NCBI RefSeq assembly: GCF_963677065.1
Contig: NZ_OY781872.1
Span: forward strand, 1,607,419-1,671,418
Source of the DNA: an uncultured Methanoregula sp.
GTDB taxonomy: Archaea > Halobacteriota > Methanomicrobia > Methanomicrobiales > Methanospirillaceae
Length of the DNA stretch: 64,000 nt
Direction: 5' to 3'
Below, one piece after another: positions 28,446 to 38,180 of the stretch (the stretch's first letter is position 1; each line of letters starts with the position of its first letter). Under the pieces are notes generated by a model. That model was given only the letters and a program-made list of their open reading frames with translations. It did no database searches and was not told where the DNA came from. Made by a program: the position numbers and the translations under genes.

Positions 28446-28814
28446 TCAGTGGCCCGGCTTCTTGTAGACTTTTTCAGGATCGAAGACCTTGGTCCCGACA
28501 ACATTGCCGTCCAGTGTCCGGTAAAAACAGGACATGTATCCCGTGTGGCATGCAGCACCGGTCTGTTCCACCTCGTAAATGAGGCAGTCCTCATCGCAGT
28601 CCGTGAGGATCCGCAGGACTTTCTGGAAGTGACCGCTCTCCTCGCCTTTCTTCCAGAGTTTCTTCCTGCTCCGGCTGTAGTAGTGGGCAAAGCCGGTCTC
28701 CTGCGTGAGCCGGACTGCTTCGTTGTTTGCGTATGCCATCATGAGCACTTCGCGGGTCTGTGCATCCTGCACGATCACCGGGATAAGTTCATCTGCAAAT
28801 TTCAGGTTCAGCAT
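28446..28814 (-). CDS. hisI: phosphoribosyl-AMP cyclohydrolase (histidine biosynthesis)
   Basis: Opens the purine ring of phosphoribosyl-AMP, the third step of histidine synthesis. The 122-residue protein has the family motifs [52 protein letters not shown] and the metal-binding Asp/Cys residues in those blocks. No other his gene is adjacent. It ends ten bases downstream of the prepilin peptidase stop, on the same strand. Confidence 0.95.
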   Translation of the reverse strand: MLNLKFADELIPVIVQDAQTREVLMMAYANNEAVRLTQETGFAHYYSRSRKKLWKKGEESGHFQKVLRILTDCDEDCLIYEVEQTGAACHTGYMSCFYRTLDGNVVGTKVFDPEKVYKKPGH

Positions 28815-28824
28815 GATCTGGTCC

Positions 28825-30003
28825 TCAGATAATGAATTTCATGATTGCAAGGAGGAAATCTCCAAAGATGATTGCCGTGACAAAACCGGCGGTTATCGGG
28901 ATTATGAATGGTACTGCGTAGGAGATCCACACCGTGCCGGCTTGTTTGTAGACGGCAAGCTCTCTGGAGAACTCTTCCGGGTGTTCCCGGAGATCTTTTG
29001 TGTACACCCGGCCGGACCCGGCGTACATCCTGCGGATGGACTCGAAGAAGCCGATGAACTTCCGGGTAACCGTCCCGTTCCTCTCCTCGAACTCCTCCAT
29101 CACGAACCCCCAGGAGTCCTGGATCTTATCCCCCTTGACCGGAAAGCCGAAGAACATGTACCCCAGGGGAGCCCGGTTGCCCCGCAGGATATTGATGATA
29201 AAGATCCCGACCGGGGCTGCGAGATTGAGGATGAGGGCATTGATCAGCACCGAGAAGGACAAAAAACCCAGGGGTGGATTTCCAAAGAGCGGGGTGAACG
29301 GAAATGTGGGTACGGCAAACGAGATGAAGATGAGTGCCCAGGCATCTGCCCCGCCAAAGAAGTGCATTCTCCCGAATAGGTAAAAGACTCCGCAGAAAAC
29401 GGCAGGAAGCATGACGAGAAGTGCTGGTGAGCCCCAGCAGCCAGGGGTGATGAACTGGATCATGCTCGTTATTGCGAAGATCATGATGATCAGGACAAAA
29501 TACCATCGCTCGATGGCTTCGGATACATTGGTCTCCTGTTTTTTGCCTTTGCGGGCTTTTACCGGGGGAGTACCTTTGTACTCACGGTAGCTAACATACA
29601 GGAAAATCCCTGCAAACATGGCATACCAGGGAACCAGCTGGACATTCACCGAGGGTGCAAGGACAAACCATGAAAGGGCCGGGAGAATGAGCACGACCGC
29701 AAGGTAATACCAGATGGCCGTTTTTCGGTAATACCCAGCAAGACCCATGGAATCCGTCCTGCCACGGTTGTCAAGATAATCCGCGTACAGGAAACTGGTG
29801 ACAAGAGCAAGGTAACCAAGAAGGAGACTTGCATTTGCAGTTGTCTGCCAGATGAGCCAGCCGGTACAGATAACCCCTATGACCAGCATAGGGAGCCAGT
29901 GAATAAATGGCACCCGGCGATCCCTGATATCCAGATATGAGGTATAGATCAGGGTTGCAAGGACTGCGATCGCCGAGATTACCATCGGGTAGAATAATTC
30001 CAT
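28825..30003 (-). CDS. A24-family prepilin/preflagellin peptidase, long form
   Basis: A polytopic membrane protein of 392 residues, longer than the usual archaeal FlaK of about 230. The first catalytic Asp is D25 in [10 protein letters not shown], and the second is in [10 protein letters not shown], the A24 GxxD-type motif. At least eight hydrophobic segments are visible. It would cleave class III signal peptides of archaellins and pilins at the membrane. The ATG at 30003 has GAGG upstream; the open frame to 30282 is rejected since it crosses the divergent gene at 30162. Confidence 0.85.
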   Translation of the reverse strand: MELFYPMVISAIAVLATLIYTSYLDIRDRRVPFIHWLPMLVIGVICTGWLIWQTTANASLLLGYLALVTSFLYADYLDNRGRTDSMGLAGYYRKTAIWYYLAVVLILPALSWFVLAPSVNVQLVPWYAMFAGIFLYVSYREYKGTPPVKARKGKKQETNVSEAIERWYFVLIIMIFAITSMIQFITPGCWGSPALLVMLPAVFCGVFYLFGRMHFFGGADAWALIFISFAVPTFPFTPLFGNPPLGFLSFSVLINALILNLAAPVGIFIINILRGNRAPLGYMFFGFPVKGDKIQDSWGFVMEEFEERNGTVTRKFIGFFESIRRMYAGSGRVYTKDLREHPEEFSRELAVYKQAGTVWISYAVPFIIPITAGFVTAIIFGDFLLAIMKFII

Positions 30004-30161
30004 ACGTCCTCTATAGCGTTTTTTCTTGGAGCACTTATAGTACCGCGATGCCCCGGGTGCAGCGGCCGCGTAACTATAAAAATACGCGGGTGCGAATATC
30101 TCACCGGATGTGATGAGGGTGGTTTTCTCTTCCCCGTATCTCAGAGATGGAGTGATCGTTT

Positions 30162-30773
30162 TTGAAAATACGGCCGGAACTTGACAAGATGATCCGTGCA
30201 TCTCCTGACCTGGGAACATTTTTCCTGCCCGAACTGCTCCGCCTTTCCGGGGAGAGGCAGATAAGCGGTCTTGCCATTGCAAAGGATAATGAACGGGTAT
30301 TTTACCTCGCCGTGATCAACGGTGAGCCCGAAGGGGCTGTCTATGCCGATGAAAACGGAGAGCTCTATGGCGATAAAGCCATTGTCCGGCTGACCGGGAA
30401 GGAACGGTATTCCTTGCACGATACCGGGGAGGATCTTACCCGTGCACTGGTTATGGGATGCAGGATCTTTGAGAAATCCCATCTTAACATGAACCTGACC
30501 GCCACGATTCCCGAGTTCGGCAGGAAACCAGATGGGATTGGCGTCCTGGTTCTTACTGTGAGCCATGAAGGAGAACCCCGGAACGGGTACCGTGTCTCTG
30601 TCCGGAAGGATGGCCGGATTGTGGGCAGTGATGTAACAACCCTCGACGGAAGTGTCCGGTTCCGCCTGATGTATGGGGAATATGACTGCATTGTGCAGGA
30701 TCGTGCCGGTTCTGTCCTCTCATCCCGCATCATTTTCGATGACTCCCACTCCGTTCACACCGTTGCAGTCTGA
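30162..30773 (+). CDS. hypothetical protein with C-terminal Ig-like fold (203 residues)
   Basis: The probable start is the TTG at 30162, with GGAGTGATC about ten bases upstream. Residues 1-100 form an alpha/beta domain (FFLPELLRLSGERQISGLAIAKDNERVFYLAVINGEPEGA) like those that report on ligand presence; residues 125-200 look like a carboxypeptidase-regulatory or Ig-like beta domain (NGYRVSVRKDGRIVGSDVTTLDGSVRFRL). No signal peptide. No named family recognised. Confidence 0.7.
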   Translation: MKIRPELDKMIRASPDLGTFFLPELLRLSGERQISGLAIAKDNERVFYLAVINGEPEGAVYADENGELYGDKAIVRLTGKERYSLHDTGEDLTRALVMGCRIFEKSHLNMNLTATIPEFGRKPDGIGVLVLTVSHEGEPRNGYRVSVRKDGRIVGSDVTTLDGSVRFRLMYGEYDCIVQDRAGSVLSSRIIFDDSHSVHTVAV

Positions 30774-30914
30774 TCTGGATTTTATCGATCCGTATGTTCC
30801 GGAAGTGTATGCCGCGGGTATTTTCTTCTCCCTGCCGGGTAGATCTGAACCCCTGTTTTAAATATTTCACTTACCTATTGTAAAACGAATTATAGCGCAG
30901 TTCAAGGAATATCC

Positions 30915-31706
30915 ATGCCTCCGATACCACGGATTCTCATAGTCGAAGACGATGAAATCATCGCCAACCTGATAACCACGATGCTGGAGCGCAAGGGGTA
31001 TGCTGTCATCGGGAAGAGTGGATCGGGAGAAATTGCGATCCGCATGGCTGCTGAGCTGGAACCGGATCTCGTTATCATGGATATCAATCTCAATGGCAAG
31101 CTCGACGGTGTTACCGCAGCCCGGTATATATTCCAGCTCTTCCATGCGCCGGTCATTTTCTTAACTGCCATGTACGACGAGTCCCTGCTCGAGCGGGCCA
31201 AGGGAGCCCAGCCCCTGGGATATATCCTCAAACCTTTCACGGACAAGGAACTGGGTTCGAACGTGGAACTTGCCCTCTATAACCACGCGTTCCGGAAGAA
31301 GTTTCTCGATGCGTTCCCTATTGGAGATCCAAAAAAGATTGTCGGGGCACTTGAAGCGATCCTGATTCTCGATCCAAAGGGGATGATTGTTTATTTCAAC
31401 CCCTATTCGGCACGAATCCTGGATCTTCCCGAAGAGCAGATCCTGATGCGCCACTGGCGGGATGTCCTGATGCTTATCAATGACCAGACCAATGAGGAGC
31501 TCAAGGATCCCGTGACGGAAGTCGTCAAACAGATGCTTGTTGTGATAAATGAATTCAATACTGCTCTTGTAACCAGGACCAACAAGAACCGTAAAGTCAG
31601 CGTGATTGTACGCCCGATCAAGGATGATCACAATGATCTTCTGGGCATCCTGATGCATATCAAGGAGAAAACACTCGACCAGATAAAGATGGCAAGAAAG
31701 TTTTAG
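30915..31706 (+). CDS. response regulator with REC and PAS domains
   Basis: A 263-residue protein: REC domain at residues 1-125 with acidic E10-D11-D12, phospho-acceptor Asp in LVIMDINLNG, and the KPF lysine; then a PAS domain at about 140-260 (LEAILILDPKGMIVYFNPYSARILDLPEEQIL). There is no kinase or effector domain. Such REC-PAS proteins are common in Methanomicrobiales signalling. It is convergent with the second minD gene. AAGGAAT precedes the ATG. Confidence 0.92.
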   Translation: MPPIPRILIVEDDEIIANLITTMLERKGYAVIGKSGSGEIAIRMAAELEPDLVIMDINLNGKLDGVTAARYIFQLFHAPVIFLTAMYDESLLERAKGAQPLGYILKPFTDKELGSNVELALYNHAFRKKFLDAFPIGDPKKIVGALEAILILDPKGMIVYFNPYSARILDLPEEQILMRHWRDVLMLINDQTNEELKDPVTEVVKQMLVVINEFNTALVTRTNKNRKVSVIVRPIKDDHNDLLGILMHIKEKTLDQIKMARKF

Positions 31707-31732
31707 CCTTTTTATCTGTCTTGTCTTTTTTC
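31707..31732 (+). terminator. T-rich terminator after the REC-PAS gene
   Basis: T5 and T6 tracts immediately follow the stop on the plus strand (CCTTTTTATC, then CTTTTTTCC), typical of archaeal intrinsic termination. Confidence 0.45.
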
Positions 31733-31838
31733 CGATATCGGACTTTTCTGTATCTGTCTCATCTAAAATATCTGCCCGAATCAGGTATCCGTGTGTGGAC
31801 CGTGATAACTAAGGATCCGGGTTGAAAACCGGGGGAGA

Positions 31839-32633
31839 TTATGGCGGCTGTTTTTTCCTGAAAAGTGCTTTTGTGAACCGGTCAATAAAGCCGGGCTTCG
31901 CTGTGACCGTCTCCTCCTCGACAGAGTTCAGGCCAGTCATTTCAGAAGCGATCTTTCTGATGGCTTTTGAGGCCGGGGAATCCGGGTATTTTATCACAAT
32001 CGGCGTTTTTGCGGCAGATGCCCGCCGGATGTTCGGGTCCTCCGGAATGATCCCTATCACTTTTGCACCGAGTGCTTTCTCCATTTTCCTGGTAATGAGG
32101 TCGGTCTTCTCCTGGTCGACCCTGTTGACGATGATCCCCCTGACATGTCCCCCGACAACCTCGGTGAGTATCTTGGTTTTGAGAGCATCGACAATTGAGG
32201 ACAGTTCCGGGTTGACTACAAGGATCACTTCATCGGCAATCGCAAGCGGTATGACCCCGTCCCTGCTGATGCCTGCCGGTGCATCGATCAGGAGGAACTC
32301 GCAGCGTTTTACAATCTCGGTCATGACATCCCGGATCCGGTCGGGATCCGCCTGCTGGAAACCCTGCAGGGAGATCCCGCTCGGGATAACCTTGAGGCCA
32401 GCCGGCCCCTCGTAGATGGCTTCTCCAATGGATCCTTTACCGGCCAGGACCTCATGCAGGGTCATCGGTGCATCCTGCAGTCCGAGAAGGAGGCCGATAT
32501 TTGCCATGCCGATATCTGCATCCATGAGATAGGTTTTTTTCCCGAGTTCTGCAAGCATGGTACCGAGGTTAACAGAGACCATGGTCTTGCCTGTCCCTCC
32601 TTTTCCGGAAGCAATGGTATACACTTTGACCAT
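31839..32633 (-). CDS. minD: MinD/ParA-family ATPase, copy 2
   Basis: A 264-residue paralog of the 9734-10513 ATPase. It has SGKGGTGKTMVSVNLG, LMDADIGMANIGL, the shared block AIYEGPAGLKVIPSGISLQGFQQADPD (split here only for naming) and the C-terminal membrane-targeting-like helix GFIDRFTKALFRKKQ. The start has GAGGACACC ahead. It lies tail to tail with a REC-PAS gene. Whether the two MinDs place different machines is unknown. Confidence 0.92.
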   Translation of the reverse strand: MVKVYTIASGKGGTGKTMVSVNLGTMLAELGKKTYLMDADIGMANIGLLLGLQDAPMTLHEVLAGKGSIGEAIYEGPAGLKVIPSGISLQGFQQADPDRIRDVMTEIVKRCEFLLIDAPAGISRDGVIPLAIADEVILVVNPELSSIVDALKTKILTEVVGGHVRGIIVNRVDQEKTDLITRKMEKALGAKVIGIIPEDPNIRRASAAKTPIVIKYPDSPASKAIRKIASEMTGLNSVEEETVTAKPGFIDRFTKALFRKKQPP

Positions 32634-32861
32634 GGTGTCCTCGCAGGTACGAAAAATCTCCTGTTCAGGATGTAAGCGGGTTATTCAATATTCGTGTATA
32701 TTCATGAGTCTAATATACCTTTTGTGTCATTTCCGATATTCTGGGAGATTTCGCCCGAAATCCCTGTATTTACCCTGAATTTTCCCGGTATGGCTGTATC
32801 CCCCGGTTCCGGGCAGGATCCGGAATATATCCTCACGGGGCTGTCCCGGTTCGTGAGGGGA

Positions 32862-33086
32862 TCACTGTTCAAGAAGATGTTCGAGGTTGAGTTCTTTTAC
32901 CCTGTTTCTGCAATCGGTCCGGATTTTATCGGTAACGTTCCCAAGACCCATTCTGTCGAAGGTCTCCATATCCTGCTCAAAACCGGTTGGATCCTGCGGG
33001 GGGATTATCTCCTCTCCTTTTGGATGTGCCTTCTCATCAGATTCGAATCCTTTTGTCTTCAGGATTTCTCTCTTCGGAATCTGCAT
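32862..33086 (-). CDS. hypothetical charged protein (74 residues), probably leaderless
   Basis: A small highly charged protein (MQIPKREILKTKGFESDEKAHPKGEEI...). There is no Shine-Dalgarno, but on the minus strand GAAAGAAATTATTTAG, a BRE plus TATA arrangement, ends about 25-30 bases before the ATG, consistent with a leaderless transcript. The opposite-strand open frame is rejected as less protein-like. No family recognised. Confidence 0.55.
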   Translation of the reverse strand: MQIPKREILKTKGFESDEKAHPKGEEIIPPQDPTGFEQDMETFDRMGLGNVTDKIRTDCRNRVKELNLEHLLEQ

Positions 33087-33286
33087 TGTGACTAGTGTGT
33101 TATGGGATTCTAAATAATTTCTTTCCTGACAACCACTCGCTCGGGTGAGCAGTACCCTGGTATTGGTAAACAGTTCTGGCAGAGAATAGATATACTCAGA
33201 GGCAAATTATCATTTAGCCAAATGAGAATGCCCCGCAGCATGCAGGGGAAATGGCAATTCACGCGATTTCCGCAGGGAGGCTATGA

Positions 33287-35644
33287 ATGGGAAAGGATGA
33301 CGATGATTCGCTTGACGGGGTGAATTCGTTCATGAAGAAGATTGGCAGGGCAAAGAAAACACAATCTGCTCCTGTTAACCCCCCGGAGTCTCTCTCTCTT
33401 GACAACCCGGAGCCTACGGGTGACTTCTCCCTTCTGTTGAAAAAAATGCATCCCCCCGCCCCATCCGAGCAGACCCCCTCAGGGATTCCCGGGTCTGTTT
33501 CCTCTGAAGGATCTGTCGGGGATTCCGTGATGTCTCTTGACGACCTGCTTGAAGATGATGCAGAAGAGATCCCCCTTGCCACTCCGCCCCAGCCCAAAGG
33601 ATTCCCCGAGCAGATCGATACCCCGGCATCCACGCCCCTGGAGACTTCTCCGGGACCGGAGCTGGAATCTTCCATCTCCTCCCCATCCGACGTCCCTTTG
33701 GCAGAACCTGCTCACGGGAACGTAACCCCTCCGCCAGTTGTGCCAGAATCTATGGGTAAACCCGCAGCCCGGACCGGGGCATCTTTGCCGGAACCGGACG
33801 TGTCGGAGGAGGATGAGAAGATCATAACCGTTGATCAGATCTCCAGTATCTCCGGTCTCATCCTTCCCAAAGGTACGACATTCAGTATCGATGAACTCAG
33901 TCTGCATGGGAATGTCAGCTCATATGCAGGATTCGGCACGGGAACCCTCCCGGCCGGGATTGATGAGCTCTGGAAGAAAAACTTCTCTTCTGCGGGGTTC
34001 AAGGATCTCGATATCGGTCAGGATCTTCTGGATGAGGAATCGAAAACCTCAAAAGAGTCAAAAAAATTCAGTATAGGATCGCTCTTCAAGGCCATCCGCC
34101 AGGATCAGGAAGAATATGATCCGGCAAAACACGGCCCGCTTGTAGACCTTACGTTTCCTCCTATCTCCAACATAGAGGAGATGGAACTGTACCCGGTGAA
34201 CGAACCTTATGCATACATCCGGGTAACCTATGATCACTCCACCCACGAGTATACGTACCATGTACTTGAGCCGGCCCTGACCGATCCGGAAAAAGAGCTT
34301 CTCAAGGAACTCAAGGAGCGGCTCTTTGAAACGCTCGACATCAATACCAAGGATATCTCCAAGGATGAAGCAAAAGCAAAGCTCCGGACGGCAACCGTGG
34401 ATATCATTCACGATTATGGTATCCGGCTCTCGCCCCTGCAGCGGGAGAAGATCCATTATAATATGTACAAGGATTTTCTTGGTGACGGCCTAATCGATGC
34501 GATCATGCATGACAAGTATATCGAGGATATCTCCTGCGACGGCGTCCACACCCCGATATTTGCGTTTCATTCCAGCTATGAGTCGATGAAGACAACGCTC
34601 CTGTATCACACGGCGGAGGATCTCGATTCATTCGTTACCAAGCTTGCCCAGCGGGCTGGCAAATATATCTCGATTGCAGAACCGATCCTGGATGCAACCA
34701 TGCAGGACGGCTCCCGTATCCAGATGACGCTCGGGACCGAAGTGACCGCCCACGGCTCAACGTTCACGATCCGTAAATTCAAGGACGAACCTATCACCCC
34801 AACCGATCTCATAGAATGGCACACCTTCTCCCCCCTTGCCATTGCCTACATCTGGCTGGCCGTGGAAAACGGCAAATCTGCCATCTTTGCCGGTGGAACC
34901 GCATCCGGTAAGACCACGGCCCTGAACGCGATCTCCCTTTTCATTCCCCCCATGGCAAAGGTGGTCTCCCTCGAAGATACCCGTGAAGTCAAACTCCCGC
35001 ACCCGAACTGGATTCCGAGTGTAACACGGGACTCGTTCGACACTGCCGGGAGGGGGGAGATCAATATGTACGAGCTCCTGCGGGCAGCGATGCGTCAGCG
35101 GCCCGAGTATATCATTGTCGGGGAGGTTCGCGGCAAGGAATGCCAGACCCTCTTCCAGGCAATGAGCACCGGCCATGTCACCTATTCGACAACTCACGCG
35201 GATTCCGTGGCGAGCGTTGTGCACCGGATCGAGAATCCCCCGATGGATGTGCCCCGGAACATGCTCTCGGCCCTGGATTTCATCTGTGTCCAGGTCCAGG
35301 CGCGGGTTGGCGGGAAACGGATCCGGAGGAACAAGCAGATCGTTGAGATCCTGGATATCGATCCAAGGACGAACGAGCTTATCACTAACGAAGTCTTCAA
35401 GTGGCGGTCTGCAACCGACGAACACACGTATTCGGGAAAATCCTACCTTCTCGAAGAGATCATGGAGGCGAAAGGCTGGAGTGAGAGCCGTATGCGGGAA
35501 GAACTCAAGCGCCGGCAGGAAGTGCTCGAATGGATGCGGACCAAGAAGATCCGGCACTACAAGGATGTTGCAAAGATCCTCATCTCCTATCATCGGGACC
35601 CGGAGGCGGTCATCGAGAACGTGAGGAAAGACCTCTATGAATAG
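33287..35644 (+). CDS. type II/IV secretion system ATPase of an archaeal pilus (PilB/GspE-like)
   Basis: A 785-residue ATPase that powers pilus assembly at the membrane. Residues 1-270 are low-complexity, rich in Pro, Ser and acidic residues and unusual for the family; the ATPase core follows. Walker A GGTASGKTT lies near residue 535, the Walker B/Asp-box segment RPEYIIVGEVRGKE near 605-617, and a His-box-like THADSV near 640. A GGGAGG Shine-Dalgarno precedes the ATG. Its end overlaps the first TadC gene by eight bases, so the three pilus genes are one operon. Confidence 0.93.
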   Translation: MGKDDDDSLDGVNSFMKKIGRAKKTQSAPVNPPESLSLDNPEPTGDFSLLLKKMHPPAPSEQTPSGIPGSVSSEGSVGDSVMSLDDLLEDDAEEIPLATPPQPKGFPEQIDTPASTPLETSPGPELESSISSPSDVPLAEPAHGNVTPPPVVPESMGKPAARTGASLPEPDVSEEDEKIITVDQISSISGLILPKGTTFSIDELSLHGNVSSYAGFGTGTLPAGIDELWKKNFSSAGFKDLDIGQDLLDEESKTSKESKKFSIGSLFKAIRQDQEEYDPAKHGPLVDLTFPPISNIEEMELYPVNEPYAYIRVTYDHSTHEYTYHVLEPALTDPEKELLKELKERLFETLDINTKDISKDEAKAKLRTATVDIIHDYGIRLSPLQREKIHYNMYKDFLGDGLIDAIMHDKYIEDISCDGVHTPIFAFHSSYESMKTTLLYHTAEDLDSFVTKLAQRAGKYISIAEPILDATMQDGSRIQMTLGTEVTAHGSTFTIRKFKDEPITPTDLIEWHTFSPLAIAYIWLAVENGKSAIFAGGTASGKTTALNAISLFIPPMAKVVSLEDTREVKLPHPNWIPSVTRDSFDTAGRGEINMYELLRAAMRQRPEYIIVGEVRGKECQTLFQAMSTGHVTYSTTHADSVASVVHRIENPPMDVPRNMLSALDFICVQVQARVGGKRIRRNKQIVEILDIDPRTNELITNEVFKWRSATDEHTYSGKSYLLEEIMEAKGWSESRMREELKRRQEVLEWMRTKKIRHYKDVAKILISYHRDPEAVIENVRKDLYE

Positions 35645-36560
35645 TTACGAGCGGTTCTGCTTCAACCTCCTGAGTAGCCGGATGAAAGGGCAGAGGGAGC
35701 AGTACGCCCAGCTCAGAAACGATCTGATCTCTGCCCGTTTCAAGACCCCGTTCGAAGTGTATATCTCGACGGCGCTTGTCAGTTCCGTTCTCGTCGGGTT
35801 CCTTGCAGCGGCAGTTATCGGCCTTTTTACGTACCTGCTGAAACTCCCTCTCCTGATCAAGTACAAAGGTGCAGTCCCGGCCTCGTTTCTTGTCATATCC
35901 CCCCACGCACTTATCCTTGGGACAATTGCTGTCACGGTCTTCTCCCTGATTGTCTTTGGCGGGCTCACATATGCCGCATTTATTATGTACCCGGGCATCG
36001 AAGCCGGCAACCGGCGCAGGAACATCGATGCAAGCCTGCCGTATGCAATAAATTACATCACCTCCATGTCCACGGCAGGAATTACTCCTGCGGAGATCTT
36101 CCGGCTTCTCGGGGACAGCCCAATCTATGGGGAGTGTTCGGTTGAAGCCCGGTATATAGCCCGTGAGATCGACATCTTCGGCCGCGACCTGATCGATGCC
36201 ATCCGGCTTGTCTCGGCAAGTACCCCCAGCAAACGGATGAAGGAGTTCCTGCAGGGAGCCATGGCCAGTATCTCCAGCGGGGGCAATCTTACCGATTATT
36301 TCCGGACCAAGGCCGACCAGTATGCCCTAGAGAACCGCCAGACCCAGAAACAGTTTCTCGATATGCTCGCTCTCATTGCAGAATCGTACGTGACGGCGAT
36401 GGTGGCCGGGACGCTCTTTCTTATCATCCTGCAGTCCATCATGTCTGTCCTGTCCGGGGACAACCGCCCGCTCTTCCTCTATGCCGTTGTCTATATCATG
36501 ATCCCCATGGGAAGCATCGCATTTGTTGTTATGATCAGCACCATGACACCGGAGTCCTGA
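35637..36560 (+). CDS. TadC/FlaJ-like pilus assembly membrane protein 1
   Basis: A 307-residue T2SSF-domain protein with membrane helices near 45-70, 85-115, 245-265 and 275-300 and a cytoplasmic helical region in between (GITPAEIFRLLGDSPIYGECSVEA). It forms the membrane platform on which the ATPase acts. It overlaps the ATPase gene by eight bases and is followed by a second T2SSF gene after one base, a duplicated-platform arrangement seen in archaeal type IV pili. Confidence 0.9.
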   Translation: MNSYERFCFNLLSSRMKGQREQYAQLRNDLISARFKTPFEVYISTALVSSVLVGFLAAAVIGLFTYLLKLPLLIKYKGAVPASFLVISPHALILGTIAVTVFSLIVFGGLTYAAFIMYPGIEAGNRRRNIDASLPYAINYITSMSTAGITPAEIFRLLGDSPIYGECSVEARYIAREIDIFGRDLIDAIRLVSASTPSKRMKEFLQGAMASISSGGNLTDYFRTKADQYALENRQTQKQFLDMLALIAESYVTAMVAGTLFLIILQSIMSVLSGDNRPLFLYAVVYIMIPMGSIAFVVMISTMTPES

Positions 36561-36561
36561 T

Positions 36562-37596
36562 ATGGGTTTCAAGGAGATCTTCAACCACCTCAAGAGTCAT
36601 GGTCCAGAGAGCCCGCCGCAGATGAAGGCTGCCGAACTGGAGGTTGTGGAAAAGGAATTCAGCGAGATAACCCAGAAGCTCGATCATGAACGAAGGAGTC
36701 GCGAAGGCTTCGGTCGTTTCCTCAAGCATCCCCTGTGGGTACTGACTGAGAAGCCGGTAAATATCCTTATCGTCTCTGTTCCTCTATCGCTCATCATCTT
36801 TTTTTTGGGATTTCTCTCCCTTATCCAATCGCACGGCATCTCTGTCATCTTCAAAACCACGACGGTTGATGATGTGGTGATCCTTGCAGTGCTCGTTGCT
36901 ATCATTCCTCTTGCTGTCCTGGATTTCCTTGAGCAGGCCCGGATCAGGAACCTTGAAAATGCCCTGCCCAACTTCTTCCGGGATCTTGCCGGCATGAATG
37001 ATTCCGGTATGACCCTGCCGAATGCAGTCCATCTTGTTGCTTCGGCCGAATACGGAGCACTGACGCCCCATATACGGAAGCTGGACAACGAGATGTCCTG
37101 GGGAGTCACTTTTGTCGAGGCGCTTTATCGCTTTGGCAAAGGGCTCGGGACAAAGATGGCCGATCGTTCGGTTGACCTCATTGCCAAAGCGAGCAAGGCC
37201 GGAGGCGACGTGAGCGAGGTACTGCGGGCAGCAGCAAAAGACACGTTCGAGGTGGTCAACCTCCAGACCGAGCGGAGCAACAACATGCTCATCTATGTCA
37301 TCATCGTCCTCGTCTCGTTTGCCGTTTTCCTGTTCGTTATCGCAATCCTTGTCTCGTCCTTCCTCTCGACAATGGCAACTGCGGGGGCGGCAGCAGCGGC
37401 AGCCGGGGCCAGCGGTTTTATGGGCAAGATCGATATGTTCACGTACAAGCGCCTCTTCTCCCATGCAGCTATACTTCAGGGGTTCTTCTCGGGTCTTGTA
37501 GCAGGGCAGATGGGGGAGGGGCGGGTCACTGCCGGGCTCAAGTACTGCGCACTCATGGTGATCATCGCCTGGATCACGTTCCGGTTTTTCATCTGA
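36562..37596 (+). CDS. TadC/FlaJ-like pilus assembly membrane protein 2
   Basis: A 344-residue second T2SSF protein, with helices near 70-95, 105-125, 240-275 and 320-344, and the family segment NALPNFFRDLAGMNDSGMTLPNAV between. An alanine/glycine run (ATAGAAAAAAGASGF) sits in the loop before the last helices. It presumably pairs with the first platform protein as a heterodimer. No pilin gene follows; the operon ends here, with 93 bases before the convergent aIF1. Confidence 0.9.
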   Translation: MGFKEIFNHLKSHGPESPPQMKAAELEVVEKEFSEITQKLDHERRSREGFGRFLKHPLWVLTEKPVNILIVSVPLSLIIFFLGFLSLIQSHGISVIFKTTTVDDVVILAVLVAIIPLAVLDFLEQARIRNLENALPNFFRDLAGMNDSGMTLPNAVHLVASAEYGALTPHIRKLDNEMSWGVTFVEALYRFGKGLGTKMADRSVDLIAKASKAGGDVSEVLRAAAKDTFEVVNLQTERSNNMLIYVIIVLVSFAVFLFVIAILVSSFLSTMATAGAAAAAAGASGFMGKIDMFTYKRLFSHAAILQGFFSGLVAGQMGEGRVTAGLKYCALMVIIAWITFRFFI

Positions 37597-37689
37597 ATTA
37601 AGGGTGCCGAAAGCCTGCACGGATACCCACAACCGTAAAAAAATTTTGAAAAAAGCGAATAAAAACTGGCAGATCTGCCAGAAAAAGGA

Positions 37690-37995
37690 TCAGGAAATAT
37701 TTTCCGTGCTGTAGCCTTTGAGTGAAAGGAGTTCCTTTACCCGGTCGCGGTGGTTTCCCTGCAATTCAATGGAATTGCCTTTGACCGTGCCGCCGCAGGC
37801 CAGTTTGCCTTTCATGTATTTCGAAAGGTCTTCCAGATCGATATCAGTCGGATCAAGTCCTTCGATGACGGTTACTTCTTTTCCGTACCGGCGTTTATTA
37901 ACTTTGACATTGATCCGCTGCTGTTCCTTTGCTACCTCCTCACAGATGCACAATTCTTTCGGTAGACCACACGTCGGGCAAATCCCACCAATCAT
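37690..37995 (-). CDS. translation initiation factor aIF1 (SUI1)
   Basis: A 101-residue SUI1 protein that monitors start-codon selection on the small ribosomal subunit. It has an N-terminal zinc-like [13 protein letters not shown], then the SUI1 core [15 protein letters not shown]...[13 protein letters not shown] (residues 40-85) and the C-terminal [13 protein letters not shown]. An extra GTG-Val precedes the chosen ATG at 37995. It is convergent with the pilus operon. Confidence 0.93.
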   Translation of the reverse strand: MIGGICPTCGLPKELCICEEVAKEQQRINVKVNKRRYGKEVTVIEGLDPTDIDLEDLSKYMKGKLACGGTVKGNSIELQGNHRDRVKELLSLKGYSTENIS

Positions 37996-38180
37996 TACCA
38001 CTATTTTTAAGGTTCTCTTTATTTATTACTTGGCATTGCCCGAAGAATAAATCCCGAGAATCTTCTTGTTTTTTTTTGTATCAGTCAGTTTTTGGTTTCT
38101 GCGTTCTTTTAAGCCACGGGAATCCCGCAGTGTAAAGAGCATCAGTTTTAATGATCCGGGTATACAGTACTACAGCCGCC

